Assembly: GCA_016787525.1 (NCBI GenBank)
Contig: JAEUUP010000129.1
Coordinates: 42,540 to 106,539, forward strand
Direction of reading: 5' to 3'
Origin: Saprospiraceae bacterium
Lineage (GTDB): Bacteria; Bacteroidota; Bacteroidia; Chitinophagales; Saprospiraceae
DNA length: 64,000 bases
Of this stretch, positions 25,974 to 34,428 are shown piece by piece. The notes beneath the pieces are model-generated. The model saw nothing but the letters and a program-made list of their open reading frames with translations. It searched no databases and was not told where the DNA came from. Each line of letters begins with the position of its first letter. Positions within the stretch are counted from its first letter, which is position 1. Position numbers and translations under genes: made by a program.

Positions 25974-27779
25974 ATGAAAAACTATGCGATTATCGCACTC
26001 CTTTTTGTCGCTTTTGCAACCCAAGCTCAATCCGTCAAACGAGACACAGGCATATTGAATGAAGCCGCTTACGAAATCTTAGTGCCAGAGAACTGGAACA
26101 AAAAGCTCGTTATGTATGCGCACGGCTACGAATCACCCTCTACACCAGCCAAAAGGGTCTGGCCAAATTGGATTACAGATGTTTTTGTGAAAAAAGGCTT
26201 CGCTGTGGCGCGTTCATCGTATAGTCGCACAGGCTGGGCCTTGCCCGAAGGTGTGGACGGTACAGAAGATTTGCGCAAGTTCTTCGTGAAAAAGTATGGC
26301 AAACCCGACTCGACCTTCATGACAGGGCACTCGATGGGCGGTGGCATCACCATCGCAACGATTGAGAAGTTTCCGTCTCTCTACGACGGTGGTTTGGCTT
26401 TGTGTCCGTTGGCAAGTCGGCCCTACGAATTGACTAAAAAAGCTTTTGATTCGTATGTGTTGTTCAATGCTTTGTTCGATAATCCGTTGCCACCTGTGGC
26501 GGATTTGATGAGTGGCAGGAAACCATCGGCGTTTGAAGGAGACTTCCAGCAGAAGATTAAAAAGGCTTATGAAATGATCGCGAACATCAAGTTCAAAGAC
26601 GACTTGTTGGCGGCTTTTGCAAAGCATGAAGACGTTAAGGTATCTGATTTGCCTTTTTGCCTTGTCTTTACTGAGGGGGTATTGCGAGACATGTCAGCTC
26701 AAACGGGTGGCATCCCTTACGACAATACGAACACGTTTTACACAGGTTTCCCGAATGAATTGGAGGTGAATAAACGCATTGAGCGGGTAAAAGCCACTTC
26801 ATCGAATCAACGGCTGGTGACTTACGACCGCACGGGCGTTATTGATAAGCCTATTCTGATGATGCACACGACTTACGACCAGTTGATACCCCCTCAGTAT
26901 GGTATCAATAACTATGATGACTTGGTGCATGAAAAACGAAAAGAACACAATCTCAAAACCTTTTTCACCGATGGACAAGGGCATTGTGCTTTCACACCAC
27001 AACAAACGGAAACGGCTTTTGATGCCCTCCGCGCTTGGGTAAAATCGGGTCAGAAGCCAACAGAGGTGACTTTGCCAGCGGCTAAAAAAGTGACAAAAGA
27101 CACTCTGTGCTATGAACTGCGTATCTATTGGACAGCCCCGAGTAAGTTGAATGACTTGCTCAAACGTTTCCGCGACCATACGACTAAGTTGTTTGAAAAG
27201 CATGGTATGACCAATGTCGGCTATTGGACACCTTTGGACAATCCCGATGGTAAATTGTACTACGTTTTGTCGTATCCGAATCGTGCGGCTCGCGACACGG
27301 CGTGGAAGCACTTCATGGCGGATACAACTTGGCAACGGGTGCAAAGGGAAAGCGAGGTCAATGGCAAAATCGTGACCAAGGTGGAGAGTATTTTCTTGAA
27401 AACAACAGACTTTTCACCTCAAAACTTTCAGGTTAATCCTTACAGCGGCATGTGGGAGTTTCGCATTTACCACTTGTCGCCTAATAATCTGGAGAACTTA
27501 TTGACTCGTTTTAGAGATTTCACTGTCAATCGCTTCGAGAAATATGGCATGACAAATAAAATCTATTGGACAGCAACAGATAATACTGAGGGGGATAAAC
27601 TGTACTATTTCCTAACGCATCCTTCGCCCGAGGCGGCTAAAGCAGCATTCGATAAATTCAGAAATGACCCCGAATGGATTGAAGTGCGTAAAGCCTCCGA
27701 AGTGAAAGGTGGTGGGTCTTTGACAACAAAAGTAGAATCCATCTATATGTATCCGACCGATTTTTCAAAGTTGAAGTGA
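25974..27779 (+). CDS. Secreted alpha/beta hydrolase with two NIPSNAP domains
   Basis: A 601-residue protein with signal peptide MKNYAIIALLFVAFATQAQ. Residues 30-360 are an alpha/beta hydrolase with the nucleophile in TGHSMGGG, a probable acid in MMHTTYDQLIPP and a histidine in GQGHCAFTP. Two NIPSNAP domains of about 105 residues follow (CYELRIYWTAPSKLNDLLKRF ... and MWEFRIYHLSPNNLENLLTRF ...), alike in sequence and so from an internal duplication. NIPSNAP domains are small ferredoxin-like dimerisation or ligand modules. The combined function is not known. 10-mer copies at 26669, 26890 and 27584. Confidence 0.8.
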   Translation: MKNYAIIALLFVAFATQAQSVKRDTGILNEAAYEILVPENWNKKLVMYAHGYESPSTPAKRVWPNWITDVFVKKGFAVARSSYSRTGWALPEGVDGTEDLRKFFVKKYGKPDSTFMTGHSMGGGITIATIEKFPSLYDGGLALCPLASRPYELTKKAFDSYVLFNALFDNPLPPVADLMSGRKPSAFEGDFQQKIKKAYEMIANIKFKDDLLAAFAKHEDVKVSDLPFCLVFTEGVLRDMSAQTGGIPYDNTNTFYTGFPNELEVNKRIERVKATSSNQRLVTYDRTGVIDKPILMMHTTYDQLIPPQYGINNYDDLVHEKRKEHNLKTFFTDGQGHCAFTPQQTETAFDALRAWVKSGQKPTEVTLPAAKKVTKDTLCYELRIYWTAPSKLNDLLKRFRDHTTKLFEKHGMTNVGYWTPLDNPDGKLYYVLSYPNRAARDTAWKHFMADTTWQRVQRESEVNGKIVTKVESIFLKTTDFSPQNFQVNPYSGMWEFRIYHLSPNNLENLLTRFRDFTVNRFEKYGMTNKIYWTATDNTEGDKLYYFLTHPSPEAAKAAFDKFRNDPEWIEVRKASEVKGGGSLTTKVESIYMYPTDFSKLK

Positions 27780-27810
27780 CGACTTAACATAAGAGTGATT
27801 AATACGGAAC

Positions 27811-27841
27811 GATGGCGGCATGGCTCAACCATGCCGCCATC
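27811..27841. terminator. Bidirectional terminator hairpin
   Basis: 13-bp perfect arms GATGGCGGCATGG and CCATGCCGCCATC around CTCAA, between two convergent genes. Confidence 0.85.
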
Positions 27842-27844
27842 GCT

Positions 27845-28225
27845 TTATATATCAACCGTAAAAGGTAAATCGTATTCTTTGATAATAGGCTTCATCTTGC
27901 TGCGTACTTTGACTTCGACGCGGGCTTTTAGCGTGTCGCCTATGACAAGATAGTTTTTGATATAGGTATCTTCATGGACAGCCCATGAGTAATCAGCGAG
28001 AAAATAGGTGTCTGTCTTCTGTTTGTAGGCTTGATAAGCCCAACGTTCGACGTGAACAGGCTCAAAATTCACTATTTGAGTGCCGCCGACGGTGTACCAA
28101 ATCTGGATGCCTTCGACTCCCCTGTTGCCCATTTCGGTATTGTGTTCGACATATATGCGGAGAACGCCATTGTCTTCTAAATCGCGGACTTCCCATTCGT
28201 CCACCTTGGTTTTGATATTTGCCAT
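27845..28225 (-). CDS. Hypothetical protein
   Basis: A 126-residue protein when started at the ATG at 28225 (MANIKTKVDEWEVRDLED); an upstream extension of 20 residues looks spurious. It is beta-rich with many aromatic and charged residues and no signal peptide or membrane segment. I do not recognise the family. A 10-mer copy lies upstream at 28321. Confidence 0.6.
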   Translation of the reverse strand: MANIKTKVDEWEVRDLEDNGVLRIYVEHNTEMGNRGVEGIQIWYTVGGTQIVNFEPVHVERWAYQAYKQKTDTYFLADYSWAVHEDTYIKNYLVIGDTLKARVEVKVRSKMKPIIKEYDLPFTVDI

Positions 28226-28404
28226 TAGGTTTTTTAAAGTTTTTAAATTGAAAAAGGTATTATTGCAACCGCTCGAAATACTCATTTGGTTCTCTGCGGT
28301 TTTGATACAACAAAAATACCCCCCTCAGTATGTGAATCAAAATTTACAGGTATAAAGCGTATGAAACCGCTAACGAAGCGTTGTAAAAATCCGATAAACC
28401 GTTT

Positions 28405-28794
28405 TTATTCTTTTATCTGACTATCGCGGGTGTTCTTCTGAACGGCAATTGCACCAAACAAAGCCAAAAGAAAAGCAAAAGCATAAAACCCTTTCTCGCT
28501 TGGCAACATCGTCGCATTCCATAGACCCACTGTGAGCAAACCGATGGACAAAAGCGTTGAAAACCAACTCAAGCCGTAATAAATATCGGTCACTGGTACA
28601 CCTTCCAAACGGTCGCGCACACTTTTTTGAACCGATACAACCGAAAACAAACCGTACATCAAGACGGTGAAATAATAACCTTTCTCGTTTAAGACCAATT
28701 CTGAACGCCACAGACCGACTAAAAAGCCGACCATTCCTGCACCCAGTGCAACCCACGATGCGCCTACAAAGGCGGCTGATGGTTTTTGATACAT
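28405..28794 (-). CDS. YiaA/YiaB-family inner-membrane protein
   Basis: A 129-residue protein made of two similar halves, each with two transmembrane helices and the family word EKGYYFTVLMYGLFSVVSVQKSVRD / EKGFYAFAFLLALFGAIAVQKNTRD. This matches the duplicated yiaA/B domain. The physiological role of the family is unknown. Confidence 0.85.
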   Translation of the reverse strand: MYQKPSAAFVGASWVALGAGMVGFLVGLWRSELVLNEKGYYFTVLMYGLFSVVSVQKSVRDRLEGVPVTDIYYGLSWFSTLLSIGLLTVGLWNATMLPSEKGFYAFAFLLALFGAIAVQKNTRDSQIKE

Positions 28795-28839
28795 GATTAT
28801 TCTTGTTTGAATGATTGAGAGATATTGTTTCTGTCAAAA

Positions 28840-28868
28840 CTTGGGTCAAGTTCAATACTTGACCCAAG
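28840..28868 (-). terminator. Terminator hairpin after serine hydrolase gene
   Basis: 11-bp perfect arms CTTGGGTCAAG and CTTGACCCAAG with a 7-base loop, just past the stop of the reverse-strand gene ending at 28878. Confidence 0.75.
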
Positions 28869-28877
28869 CATGTACTA

Positions 28878-30755
28878 TTAATCGAACAAATCGTAGCTTG
28901 GGAAACTTGTAAAATTACCTAAGCCTGTTTCCATCGCGTTTCTTAATTTGCTGCACCAATTGTCGTCGGTCGGTTTGTTTGATATGATGATGGCGTAGCT
29001 GATGCCATTGCCCATTTCAACCAAGAAAGAACGTGAAGAGCCGTGTGTACCGTTGTGATTCTGTGTTGTCCCTGACACACTCCAACCCAATGCGTAATTC
29101 ATATTCAACGAAGAGCCTGTAGTCATTGTCGTGTGTGTCGCACCCGTGATGATGTCGGGTTTTGTCGGCGAGCCATCAACACGCACCAAAAACTTCAACA
29201 AGTCAATCGGGCGAGCGACCCAGCCACCAAATGCACCCCACAATTGCATATTGGGCTTCGACTCTGGCACATAAAGAGCTTCGCCAGCTTTCGGTGTGCC
29301 ATCGGCGTTGCCCAAATACATGGTGTTGCCGATGCCGCAAGGGTTTAAAACCTGCGTGCGAATGAAGTTTTCATAAGACTGACCACTCACTTCCTCAATG
29401 ATGCGTCCCAAGAAGTAGTAACCCGTGTTGGAGTAATACCATTGCAATTCAGCCGAGCCAGGTGTGTATTTAAAAATATTAGCGTCTTTCATCAACACAT
29501 CCATCGCGTCCTTCACCGTGCCGTTTTTGTCCCAAAATACGGGTTGTCCGTTGCATGTTTCTAAGCCTGATGTGTGATTGAGCATCTGGCGAACCGTGAT
29601 TTTCTTCAAGTTCTCGCTCGTTGTTGGGTATTTGGCGTTCAAGATACCGTCTGGCCCAAACACCTTCTTGCCTAAGTCCAATTTGTTTTGTTGCACCAAA
29701 AGCATGATACCCGTTGCTGTCACTGGTTTCGACACACTCATGATGCGCATCGTACTTTGTGGGCTCACGTCCTCGCCTGTGCTGGCATTGGCTACGCCAT
29801 AACCTTTGGCAAAAACCAAACGACCATCTTTGCAAATTGCTAAAGACAATGCGCTGATGTTTTGGTCGGTGCGGTATTTATTTATTTCAGCGTCGAGTTT
29901 GCTGATTTCGTTGACATTGACGTTGGTGTTTTCCCACAAAACATTGAATTTCTCGGCTGTTCCACTGGCAAAAGCATTGACATAAAGCGGGCGATAACCT
30001 TGGAAGTACATATTCGAGAACAAACCTTGATAGGCACTACCTGCAACACCATGACGACTGGCCCAAGGCGCAGAGCTGGGTTTGATAAAAACCACAGCGT
30101 ATAAGTCCGCACCGTTTTTGTTGTATCCACTGACCACTTTCGGATAGTAACCTTGACCCGTAAAATCAGTAAAAGCCGTCTGATATTGTGCCGCAGTTAA
30201 GTTGTGGCGCGCCACCCACGCAGGGTTATTGCCTTTCTCGAACACACAAGCAAACAACTCTTGACCGTTCACGACATAGCCATTGATATAGGCGGGATAA
30301 TATCCCTTTTGCGTGTATTCATCGAAGGTTTGTTGGTATTGCGCCGCCGTCAAATTGTGGCGAGCCACCCATTCACTGCCCGTTTTTTGTTCAAATACAA
30401 CAGCAAACTTAGTCTGACCGCCGACCGCATAACCACTGATGATGGTCGGACGATACCCTTGTTGGGTCAATGTATTAAATTCTGTTTGGTATTGTGCGGC
30501 ACTCAATCCGTGTCTGGCTGCCCACGCCACACCTGCTTTCTTTTCAAAAACAACGGCGTACATTTCCTGACCGTTTTTTGTGTAGCCACTGAGAGAGATG
30601 GGACGATAACCTTGCTGCGACCAAGTCGTAAATTCTGTTTGATACTGTGCTGGAGTCAAATTGTGGCGCGCCACCCAAGGATTAGCAGCCACTAAAAGGT
30701 TGTGAGACAAAAGCGTGACAACCGCTAAAAGAAGACTTTTGATAAACTGTTTCAT
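28878..30755 (-). CDS. Beta-lactamase-fold serine hydrolase with five BTRD1 repeats
   Basis: The start at 30755 gives a signal peptide (MKQFIKSLLLAVVTLLSHNLLVAA); an upstream extension of 40 residues is unlikely. Five tandem repeats of about 48 residues follow, each with W(V/A)ARHxL(T/S)xAQYQ ... GY(R/Y)P ... SGY ... (Y/F)AVVFE, the bacterial tandem repeat domain 1. The C-terminal 330 residues are a class C beta-lactamase/DD-peptidase fold with SVSK (nucleophile Ser), YSNTGY and HNGTHGSS. Fungal polyglycine hydrolases pair similar repeats with this fold. A protease or esterase role outside the cell is inferred. The substrate is unknown. Confidence 0.85.
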   Translation of the reverse strand: MKQFIKSLLLAVVTLLSHNLLVAANPWVARHNLTPAQYQTEFTTWSQQGYRPISLSGYTKNGQEMYAVVFEKKAGVAWAARHGLSAAQYQTEFNTLTQQGYRPTIISGYAVGGQTKFAVVFEQKTGSEWVARHNLTAAQYQQTFDEYTQKGYYPAYINGYVVNGQELFACVFEKGNNPAWVARHNLTAAQYQTAFTDFTGQGYYPKVVSGYNKNGADLYAVVFIKPSSAPWASRHGVAGSAYQGLFSNMYFQGYRPLYVNAFASGTAEKFNVLWENTNVNVNEISKLDAEINKYRTDQNISALSLAICKDGRLVFAKGYGVANASTGEDVSPQSTMRIMSVSKPVTATGIMLLVQQNKLDLGKKVFGPDGILNAKYPTTSENLKKITVRQMLNHTSGLETCNGQPVFWDKNGTVKDAMDVLMKDANIFKYTPGSAELQWYYSNTGYYFLGRIIEEVSGQSYENFIRTQVLNPCGIGNTMYLGNADGTPKAGEALYVPESKPNMQLWGAFGGWVARPIDLLKFLVRVDGSPTKPDIITGATHTTMTTGSSLNMNYALGWSVSGTTQNHNGTHGSSRSFLVEMGNGISYAIIISNKPTDDNWCSKLRNAMETGLGNFTSFPSYDLFD

Positions 30756-30831
30756 TTGATTTAAGAAATAGATGGATTTAAAAATTAAAAAAGTTCTTTG
30801 ACAATTTTTGTGTAAAATACTGAGGGGGTTC

Positions 30832-30865
30832 ACGCATCGGATGTTTTTAAAAATATCCGATGCGT
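30832..30865. other. Palindromic hairpin
   Basis: Arms ACGCATCGGAT and ATCCGATGCGT, 12-base A/T loop. It is similar in sequence to the hairpins at 1775-1805 and 1883-1913, suggesting a small hairpin family. Confidence 0.55.
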
Positions 30866-30877
30866 ACTTTATCAATT

Positions 30878-31102
30878 CATTGAGGGGTGGGCATAACTAA
30901 AAACAGTATTAAATAGGTACAGACTGTTTTTCCTACGGAAAAAAGCGGGCATTGCCCTTTTCTTATGGAGCGAGCCTATATTTTTTGGGCTCGCCAAAAA
31001 AATATAGGCTCGCTCCTAAAAAATTCTTTTTCGCACGCCTTTCGCCTATGGCGAAACAGTGCGAAATCTGTATGTTTAGCAATATTTAGTTATGCCCACC
31101 TC
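30878..31102. mobile_element. MITE-like inverted-repeat element
   Basis: Terminal inverted repeats GGTGGGCATAACTAAA (30886-30901) and its complement (31085-31100) enclose a largely self-complementary interior. The inner arms read GGAGCGAGCCTATATTTTTT and its complement. The 7-bp direct repeat ATCAATT flanks it at 30871-30877 and 31103-31109. There is no coding capacity. The layout is the same as the element at 43438. The left boundary is uncertain by a few bases. Confidence 0.6.
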
Positions 31103-31267
31103 ATCAATTAACTGCGTATCAATCTTGATGGTACAAAGATGCACCCCCTCAGTATCACAGACAATATTTAGAAAACGAAGCGTGGTGAAACGATGATAAA
31201 GCGTAGTGAAAAGCGAATGAAGCGTTGGAAAACGGCGATAAAAAACCGACCGTAGCCACAAAAAAAA

Positions 31268-31297
31268 ATCGGCAAGTAGTAAAACCTACTTGCCGAT
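31268..31297 (-). terminator. Intrinsic terminator
   Basis: 12-bp arms ATCGGCAAGTAG and CTACTTGCCGAT. Read on the reverse strand, it is followed by a T run, as expected for the gene ending at 31336. Confidence 0.8.
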
Positions 31298-31335
31298 GAT
31301 GTTATTTTATCTTTATAGACAACCATTCTCAATCA

Positions 31336-32127
31336 CTACGCTTTTTGTGGCGTTTCTAAGGCTTCAGAGGTGGCTGTAACCGTTGTTTTACTTTTAGTTT
31401 TTCTTTTGGTCTTTGTCACCGCTTTTTCGCCCGTTTGCGCCGTCTTAGTGGTGCGCGATTTAGGCATAAGTGTCGCCAACGTAAACTTTTTCAATATCGC
31501 TGGGTCACGTCTGAATATGATTTTAGCATCCTTGAGCATAACCTTTAAGTTGTTAAAAATATCGTTATTGGCCATCTGTTTTTTACTCGTTTCCTTAGAG
31601 CTTGTACCTTCTTCCGATTTCAATGACTCATGGATGGCATCAAATTCAACTTTCACGGCTTGGAATTTCCCCAAGAAATCAGCGGGCATATTGTCTTTGG
31701 CAGACAATTCTGCCGCATTATTGGTTATAAAAGGAATAGCAGAGTTCATTAAAGCCGTCACGCTCGACCAATTGCACGATTTTGCTTTTTTGTAATAATC
31801 TTGCCCCGCAGCATTCAACATTTTTTTAACCTTGTCTTTCGGATAAGCATCGTTGATATAACCTGTCAACTGATGATATAAAAACAACGCATCTTCTTTT
31901 TTATCAGTCAAATCTGTCCGTAAGTTTCGGCGGCCCGAAAAACGCGATTTAAGATCGTCAAGTGCATCAGCTGCATTGATGTCGCTGATATTTTGCGCCA
32001 CCAACCCCTCAGTATATTTGGGTTTATAGGCTGCAAAAGCTGCCAAATGTTCGCCGCATGAGTTCCAACCTGTGCGGCAGACGTTGTAAAGATCTGCTTG
32101 TGAGCAGCTATAAGAATTATTTGCCAT
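31336..32127 (-). CDS. Hypothetical protein with basic Thr/Lys-rich tail
   Basis: A 263-residue protein I do not recognise. It starts MANNSYSCSQADLYNVCRTGWNSCGEHLAAF, is mostly helical, and ends in a low-complexity tail rich in Lys, Thr and Ala (TKTAQTGEKAVTKTKRKTKSK). The tail could bind nucleic acid. No signal peptide is seen. It is transcribed away from the 22-bp repeat array that begins about 200-350 bp upstream of its start, so it could be the repeat's partner, but that is only a positional guess. One 10-mer at 32005. Confidence 0.65.
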   Translation of the reverse strand: MANNSYSCSQADLYNVCRTGWNSCGEHLAAFAAYKPKYTEGLVAQNISDINAADALDDLKSRFSGRRNLRTDLTDKKEDALFLYHQLTGYINDAYPKDKVKKMLNAAGQDYYKKAKSCNWSSVTALMNSAIPFITNNAAELSAKDNMPADFLGKFQAVKVEFDAIHESLKSEEGTSSKETSKKQMANNDIFNNLKVMLKDAKIIFRRDPAILKKFTLATLMPKSRTTKTAQTGEKAVTKTKRKTKSKTTVTATSEALETPQKA

Positions 32128-32329
32128 TTTTACTTATTTTGAGTAGTGAGAAAATATTGATTAAACCGAATAAACGAATCCAAAACCTCTCTATCGGTGC
32201 ATAATACACAAAAAAATATTCTAATGACCGACAAAAAGACAACCCGTCTGAGCCTCGAATTCATCCCATAATGGGTGTTTTTGTCTCAAAAAACGAGTCG
32301 AAAAAAAAATCGAGTGAAAAAGAACAAGA

Positions 32330-32654
32330 CAGTGAACGCTTGTGTCAACATAAAGTGCGAAAAAAACAAGACAGTGAACGCATTTTTCAATGTTCAGAGT
32401 CAATCTGTCAACCGCAGTAAACCCCTATGTCAATACGAGTGAATGCTTGTGCCCATATAAAGTGCGAAAAAAACAAGACAGTGAACGCATATGTCAGACA
32501 CAGTGAACGCATATGTCAGACGCAGTGAACGCATATGTCAGACGCAGTGAACGCATGTGTCAGACGCAGTGAACGCATGTGTCAGACGCAGTGAACGCTT
32601 GTGTCAGACACAGTGAACGCATGTGTCAGACGCAGTGAACGCTTGTGTCAAAGA
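32330..32654 (+). repeat. Second 22-bp direct repeat array (iteron-like)
   Basis: Eight units beginning CAGTGAACGC start at 32479, 32501, 32523, 32545, 32567, 32589, 32611 and 32633, exactly 22 bp apart. The consensus is CAGTGAACGCATRTGTCAGA followed by CR. Outlying copies lie at 32330 and 32372, with decayed ones near 32413 and 32436. A longer word (AAAGTGCGAAAAAAACAAGA plus CAGTGAACGCAT) is duplicated at about 32352 and 32459. The repeats are unrelated to the origin iterons but share the period. They may be a protein-binding array for partition or replication control. Confidence 0.9.
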
Positions 32655-32821
32655 ACAGTATGAAAAAAAAACTCTGATGCATCCATCCCTAAAAATATGC
32701 GCCCGTTTTGTTTTTTCATATATTTAAAAGTAATCAAATTTGATGCCAAGTTTTTTGTTGCGTGAGATTGTTTTTGCGTTTGAAGTGAAAATATAATTCT
32801 CTGAAGATGTGCTAAGGGTTT

Positions 32822-32843
32822 AAATCGGTCTGGAGACCGATTT
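32822..32843. other. Short hairpin
   Basis: AAATCGGTCT and its near complement around GGAG. Its role is uncertain. It is downstream of the reverse-strand gene ending at 32912 and could terminate it. Confidence 0.4.
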
Positions 32844-32911
32844 GAGCGCGGGCTTTTTTATGATAAATGAGAAGAGGGGATGCCAGCGGGGGATTTAAAA
32901 TGTTAAAAAAA

Positions 32912-33436
32912 TTATTCTATCGAGAATGGCATATCAAATCTACCTTTTGTAATATTTATTGTGTCTTTACAATCTTTACTAATATATTTTAATTGAAATT
33001 CCCCTGCGATAATTCGTTTTTGGCGTGAAGTATCTATAAAGTTTATTTTTAAAAAATTTAAAGAATTAGTTGAATCAACATTAAATAAATTGGTACAAAT
33101 TCTACTATCATTATAATAGCAAAGTGAAGGAATTGATTGAAGATTACCTAATTGAAAATGTTTATATTTAGATATAATTAAGAGATGGGTAAAGGGTTCA
33201 TTTTGTTTCATATCAATAATTATAGCTTTCTCTAAAGAAGTATCAATGCCAATATATCGAGTGGTACCAGTAATACGCCATTTACTCGGAATCCACACCT
33301 TTCCATTGACTAAACAGCCAAAAGTACCTGCGCCTGTTTGAGTAATAGGCGGCAATTCTTCAAGTTTGGGTGTGTCATCGGGGCATTTTGACATGATAAA
33401 ACAGAGGCTTAGTAGGAGAATGCTTAATTTTTTCAT
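32912..33436 (-). CDS. DUF6252-like lipoprotein, paralogue B
   Basis: A 174-residue protein started at the ATG at 33436 (MKKLSILLLSLCFIMSKC); the frame extends upstream but this start matches its neighbour. A probable lipoprotein with Cys18. The core GTFGCLVNGKVWIPSKW and the C-terminal segment RIIAGEFQLKYISKDCKDTINITKGRFDMPF match small Bacteroidota DUF6252-type proteins. It is nearly identical to the product of the next gene upstream at both ends but diverged in the middle. The function is unknown. Confidence 0.75.
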   Translation of the reverse strand: MKKLSILLLSLCFIMSKCPDDTPKLEELPPITQTGAGTFGCLVNGKVWIPSKWRITGTTRYIGIDTSLEKAIIIDMKQNEPFTHLLIISKYKHFQLGNLQSIPSLCYYNDSRICTNLFNVDSTNSLNFLKINFIDTSRQKRIIAGEFQLKYISKDCKDTINITKGRFDMPFSIE

Positions 33437-33535
33437 TGTTTGAAAAGGTTGAGCCACAAAAACCTCTAAAAGAGATTTTAGATGGATGGATGAAAGAATA
33501 AAAAGAAAGAAAAGCAATCGAAGTTAAAAGAAAAG

Positions 33536-34069
33536 TTATTCTATGGTAAAAGGCATATCGAACCTCCCTTGAGTAATATTGATGGTGTCTTTACAACTTT
33601 TATTAATAAACCGCGCTTGAAACTCACCCGCCATAACCCGCCTTTGGCGAGACGTATCTACAAAGTTTACCTTTAAGAAATTAGGGCTTACTGTGGTGTC
33701 TATTTCAAATGTATTATAATCACAAACTTGTGTATCATTGTAATAACTCAAATTTGCAAAATAAGACTGATTGCCTACGCTAAAATTTTTATATTTGACA
33801 ATAAGTGTAATATTAGAACGTGAAGTATCTCTACGCCTTGTCATATTTATTTTCATCGTATTACTTAAGAAAGTGTCAACACCAACATATCGCGGAGAGG
33901 TCGAAATATGCCATTTACTTGGAATCCACACTTTTCCATTGACCAGACAGCCAAAAGTACCTTCACCTGTTTGTGTTATGGGCGGCAATTCTTCAAGTTT
34001 GGGTGTGTCATCGGGGCATTTTGACATGATAAAACAGAGGCTTAGTAGGAGAATGATTAATTTTTTCAT
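33536..34069 (-). CDS. DUF6252-like lipoprotein, paralogue A
   Basis: A 177-residue protein beginning MKKLIILLLSLCFIMSKCPDD. Same family and layout as its downstream neighbour: lipoprotein-like N-terminus, GTFGCLVNGKVWIPSKW, and RRVMAGEFQARFINKSCKDTINITQGRFDMPF at the end. The two genes are a tandem duplication, 99 bp apart, with matching leader sequences. No catalytic motif is visible. Neither gene carries the dispersed 10-mer. Confidence 0.78.
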   Translation of the reverse strand: MKKLIILLLSLCFIMSKCPDDTPKLEELPPITQTGEGTFGCLVNGKVWIPSKWHISTSPRYVGVDTFLSNTMKINMTRRRDTSRSNITLIVKYKNFSVGNQSYFANLSYYNDTQVCDYNTFEIDTTVSPNFLKVNFVDTSRQRRVMAGEFQARFINKSCKDTINITQGRFDMPFTIE

Positions 34070-34428
34070 TGTTTGAAAGTTTTAAAAGTTAAGAATGATG
34101 ATTTTGATGTATGATAGACGCTTCGTTAAGCGGATTTTTCGCATTTATACTGTCCAAAGGACTCCTTTTCCAAGGGAACTCCTTTGGAGGGAGAGGGGGT
34201 GTCAAACCGTTTTCATTTCCCAAAATTACAACTAAGAAAAACATGTATTTCAGCAAATGTCAATAAAAACATAATTTAGTTTCTCTCATATCGCTTGTAT
34301 CTTATTTTTTGACATCCCTTCGACGAAATTGCAGGTAGGAAATGGGGTTAAACGTCTATCTTTACCCGATTGCTTTCCAAACACTATCAAAATTGGGGAA
34401 TCATGCTACTACACATGTTGTTTTAAGA
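34070..34428. other. Divergent intergenic region
   Basis: Holds stem-loop repeat copy 2 (34148-34200) and otherwise AT-rich sequence. It should contain promoters for the lipoprotein pair and the hybrid sensor gene. No RNA gene was seen. Confidence 0.45.
34148..34200 (-). repeat. Stem-loop repeat, copy 2
   Basis: Forward reading starts TACTGTCCAAAGG and ends GGAGGGAGAGGGGGT. It aligns with the reverse complement of 2400-2450. The outer stem CCAAAGG/CCTTTGG keeps pairing with an A-T in place of the G-C of copy 1. The first five and last six bases equal the two halves of the dispersed 10-mer. Confidence 0.75.

Larger units (their letters stand above)
30756..31335. other. Intergenic region with hairpins and MITE-like element
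   Basis: Contains a 10-mer at 30818, a palindrome with arms ACGCATCGGAT at 30832-30865, the inverted-repeat element at 30878-31102, another 10-mer at 31145 and a terminator at 31268-31297. No coding region was recognised. Confidence 0.6.
32128..32911. other. Intergenic region with 22-bp array
   Basis: 784 bp dominated by the CAGTGAACGC repeats described separately. A hairpin at 32822-32843 (AAATCGGTCT, GGAG, ACCGATTT) follows. No gene was recognised and there is no copy of the dispersed 10-mer. Confidence 0.6.

Noticed and set aside
32330..32654. CRISPR array
   Set aside because: The 22-bp units are contiguous with no variable spacers, and no cas genes are near. The same applies to 2022-2241 and 8085-8190.
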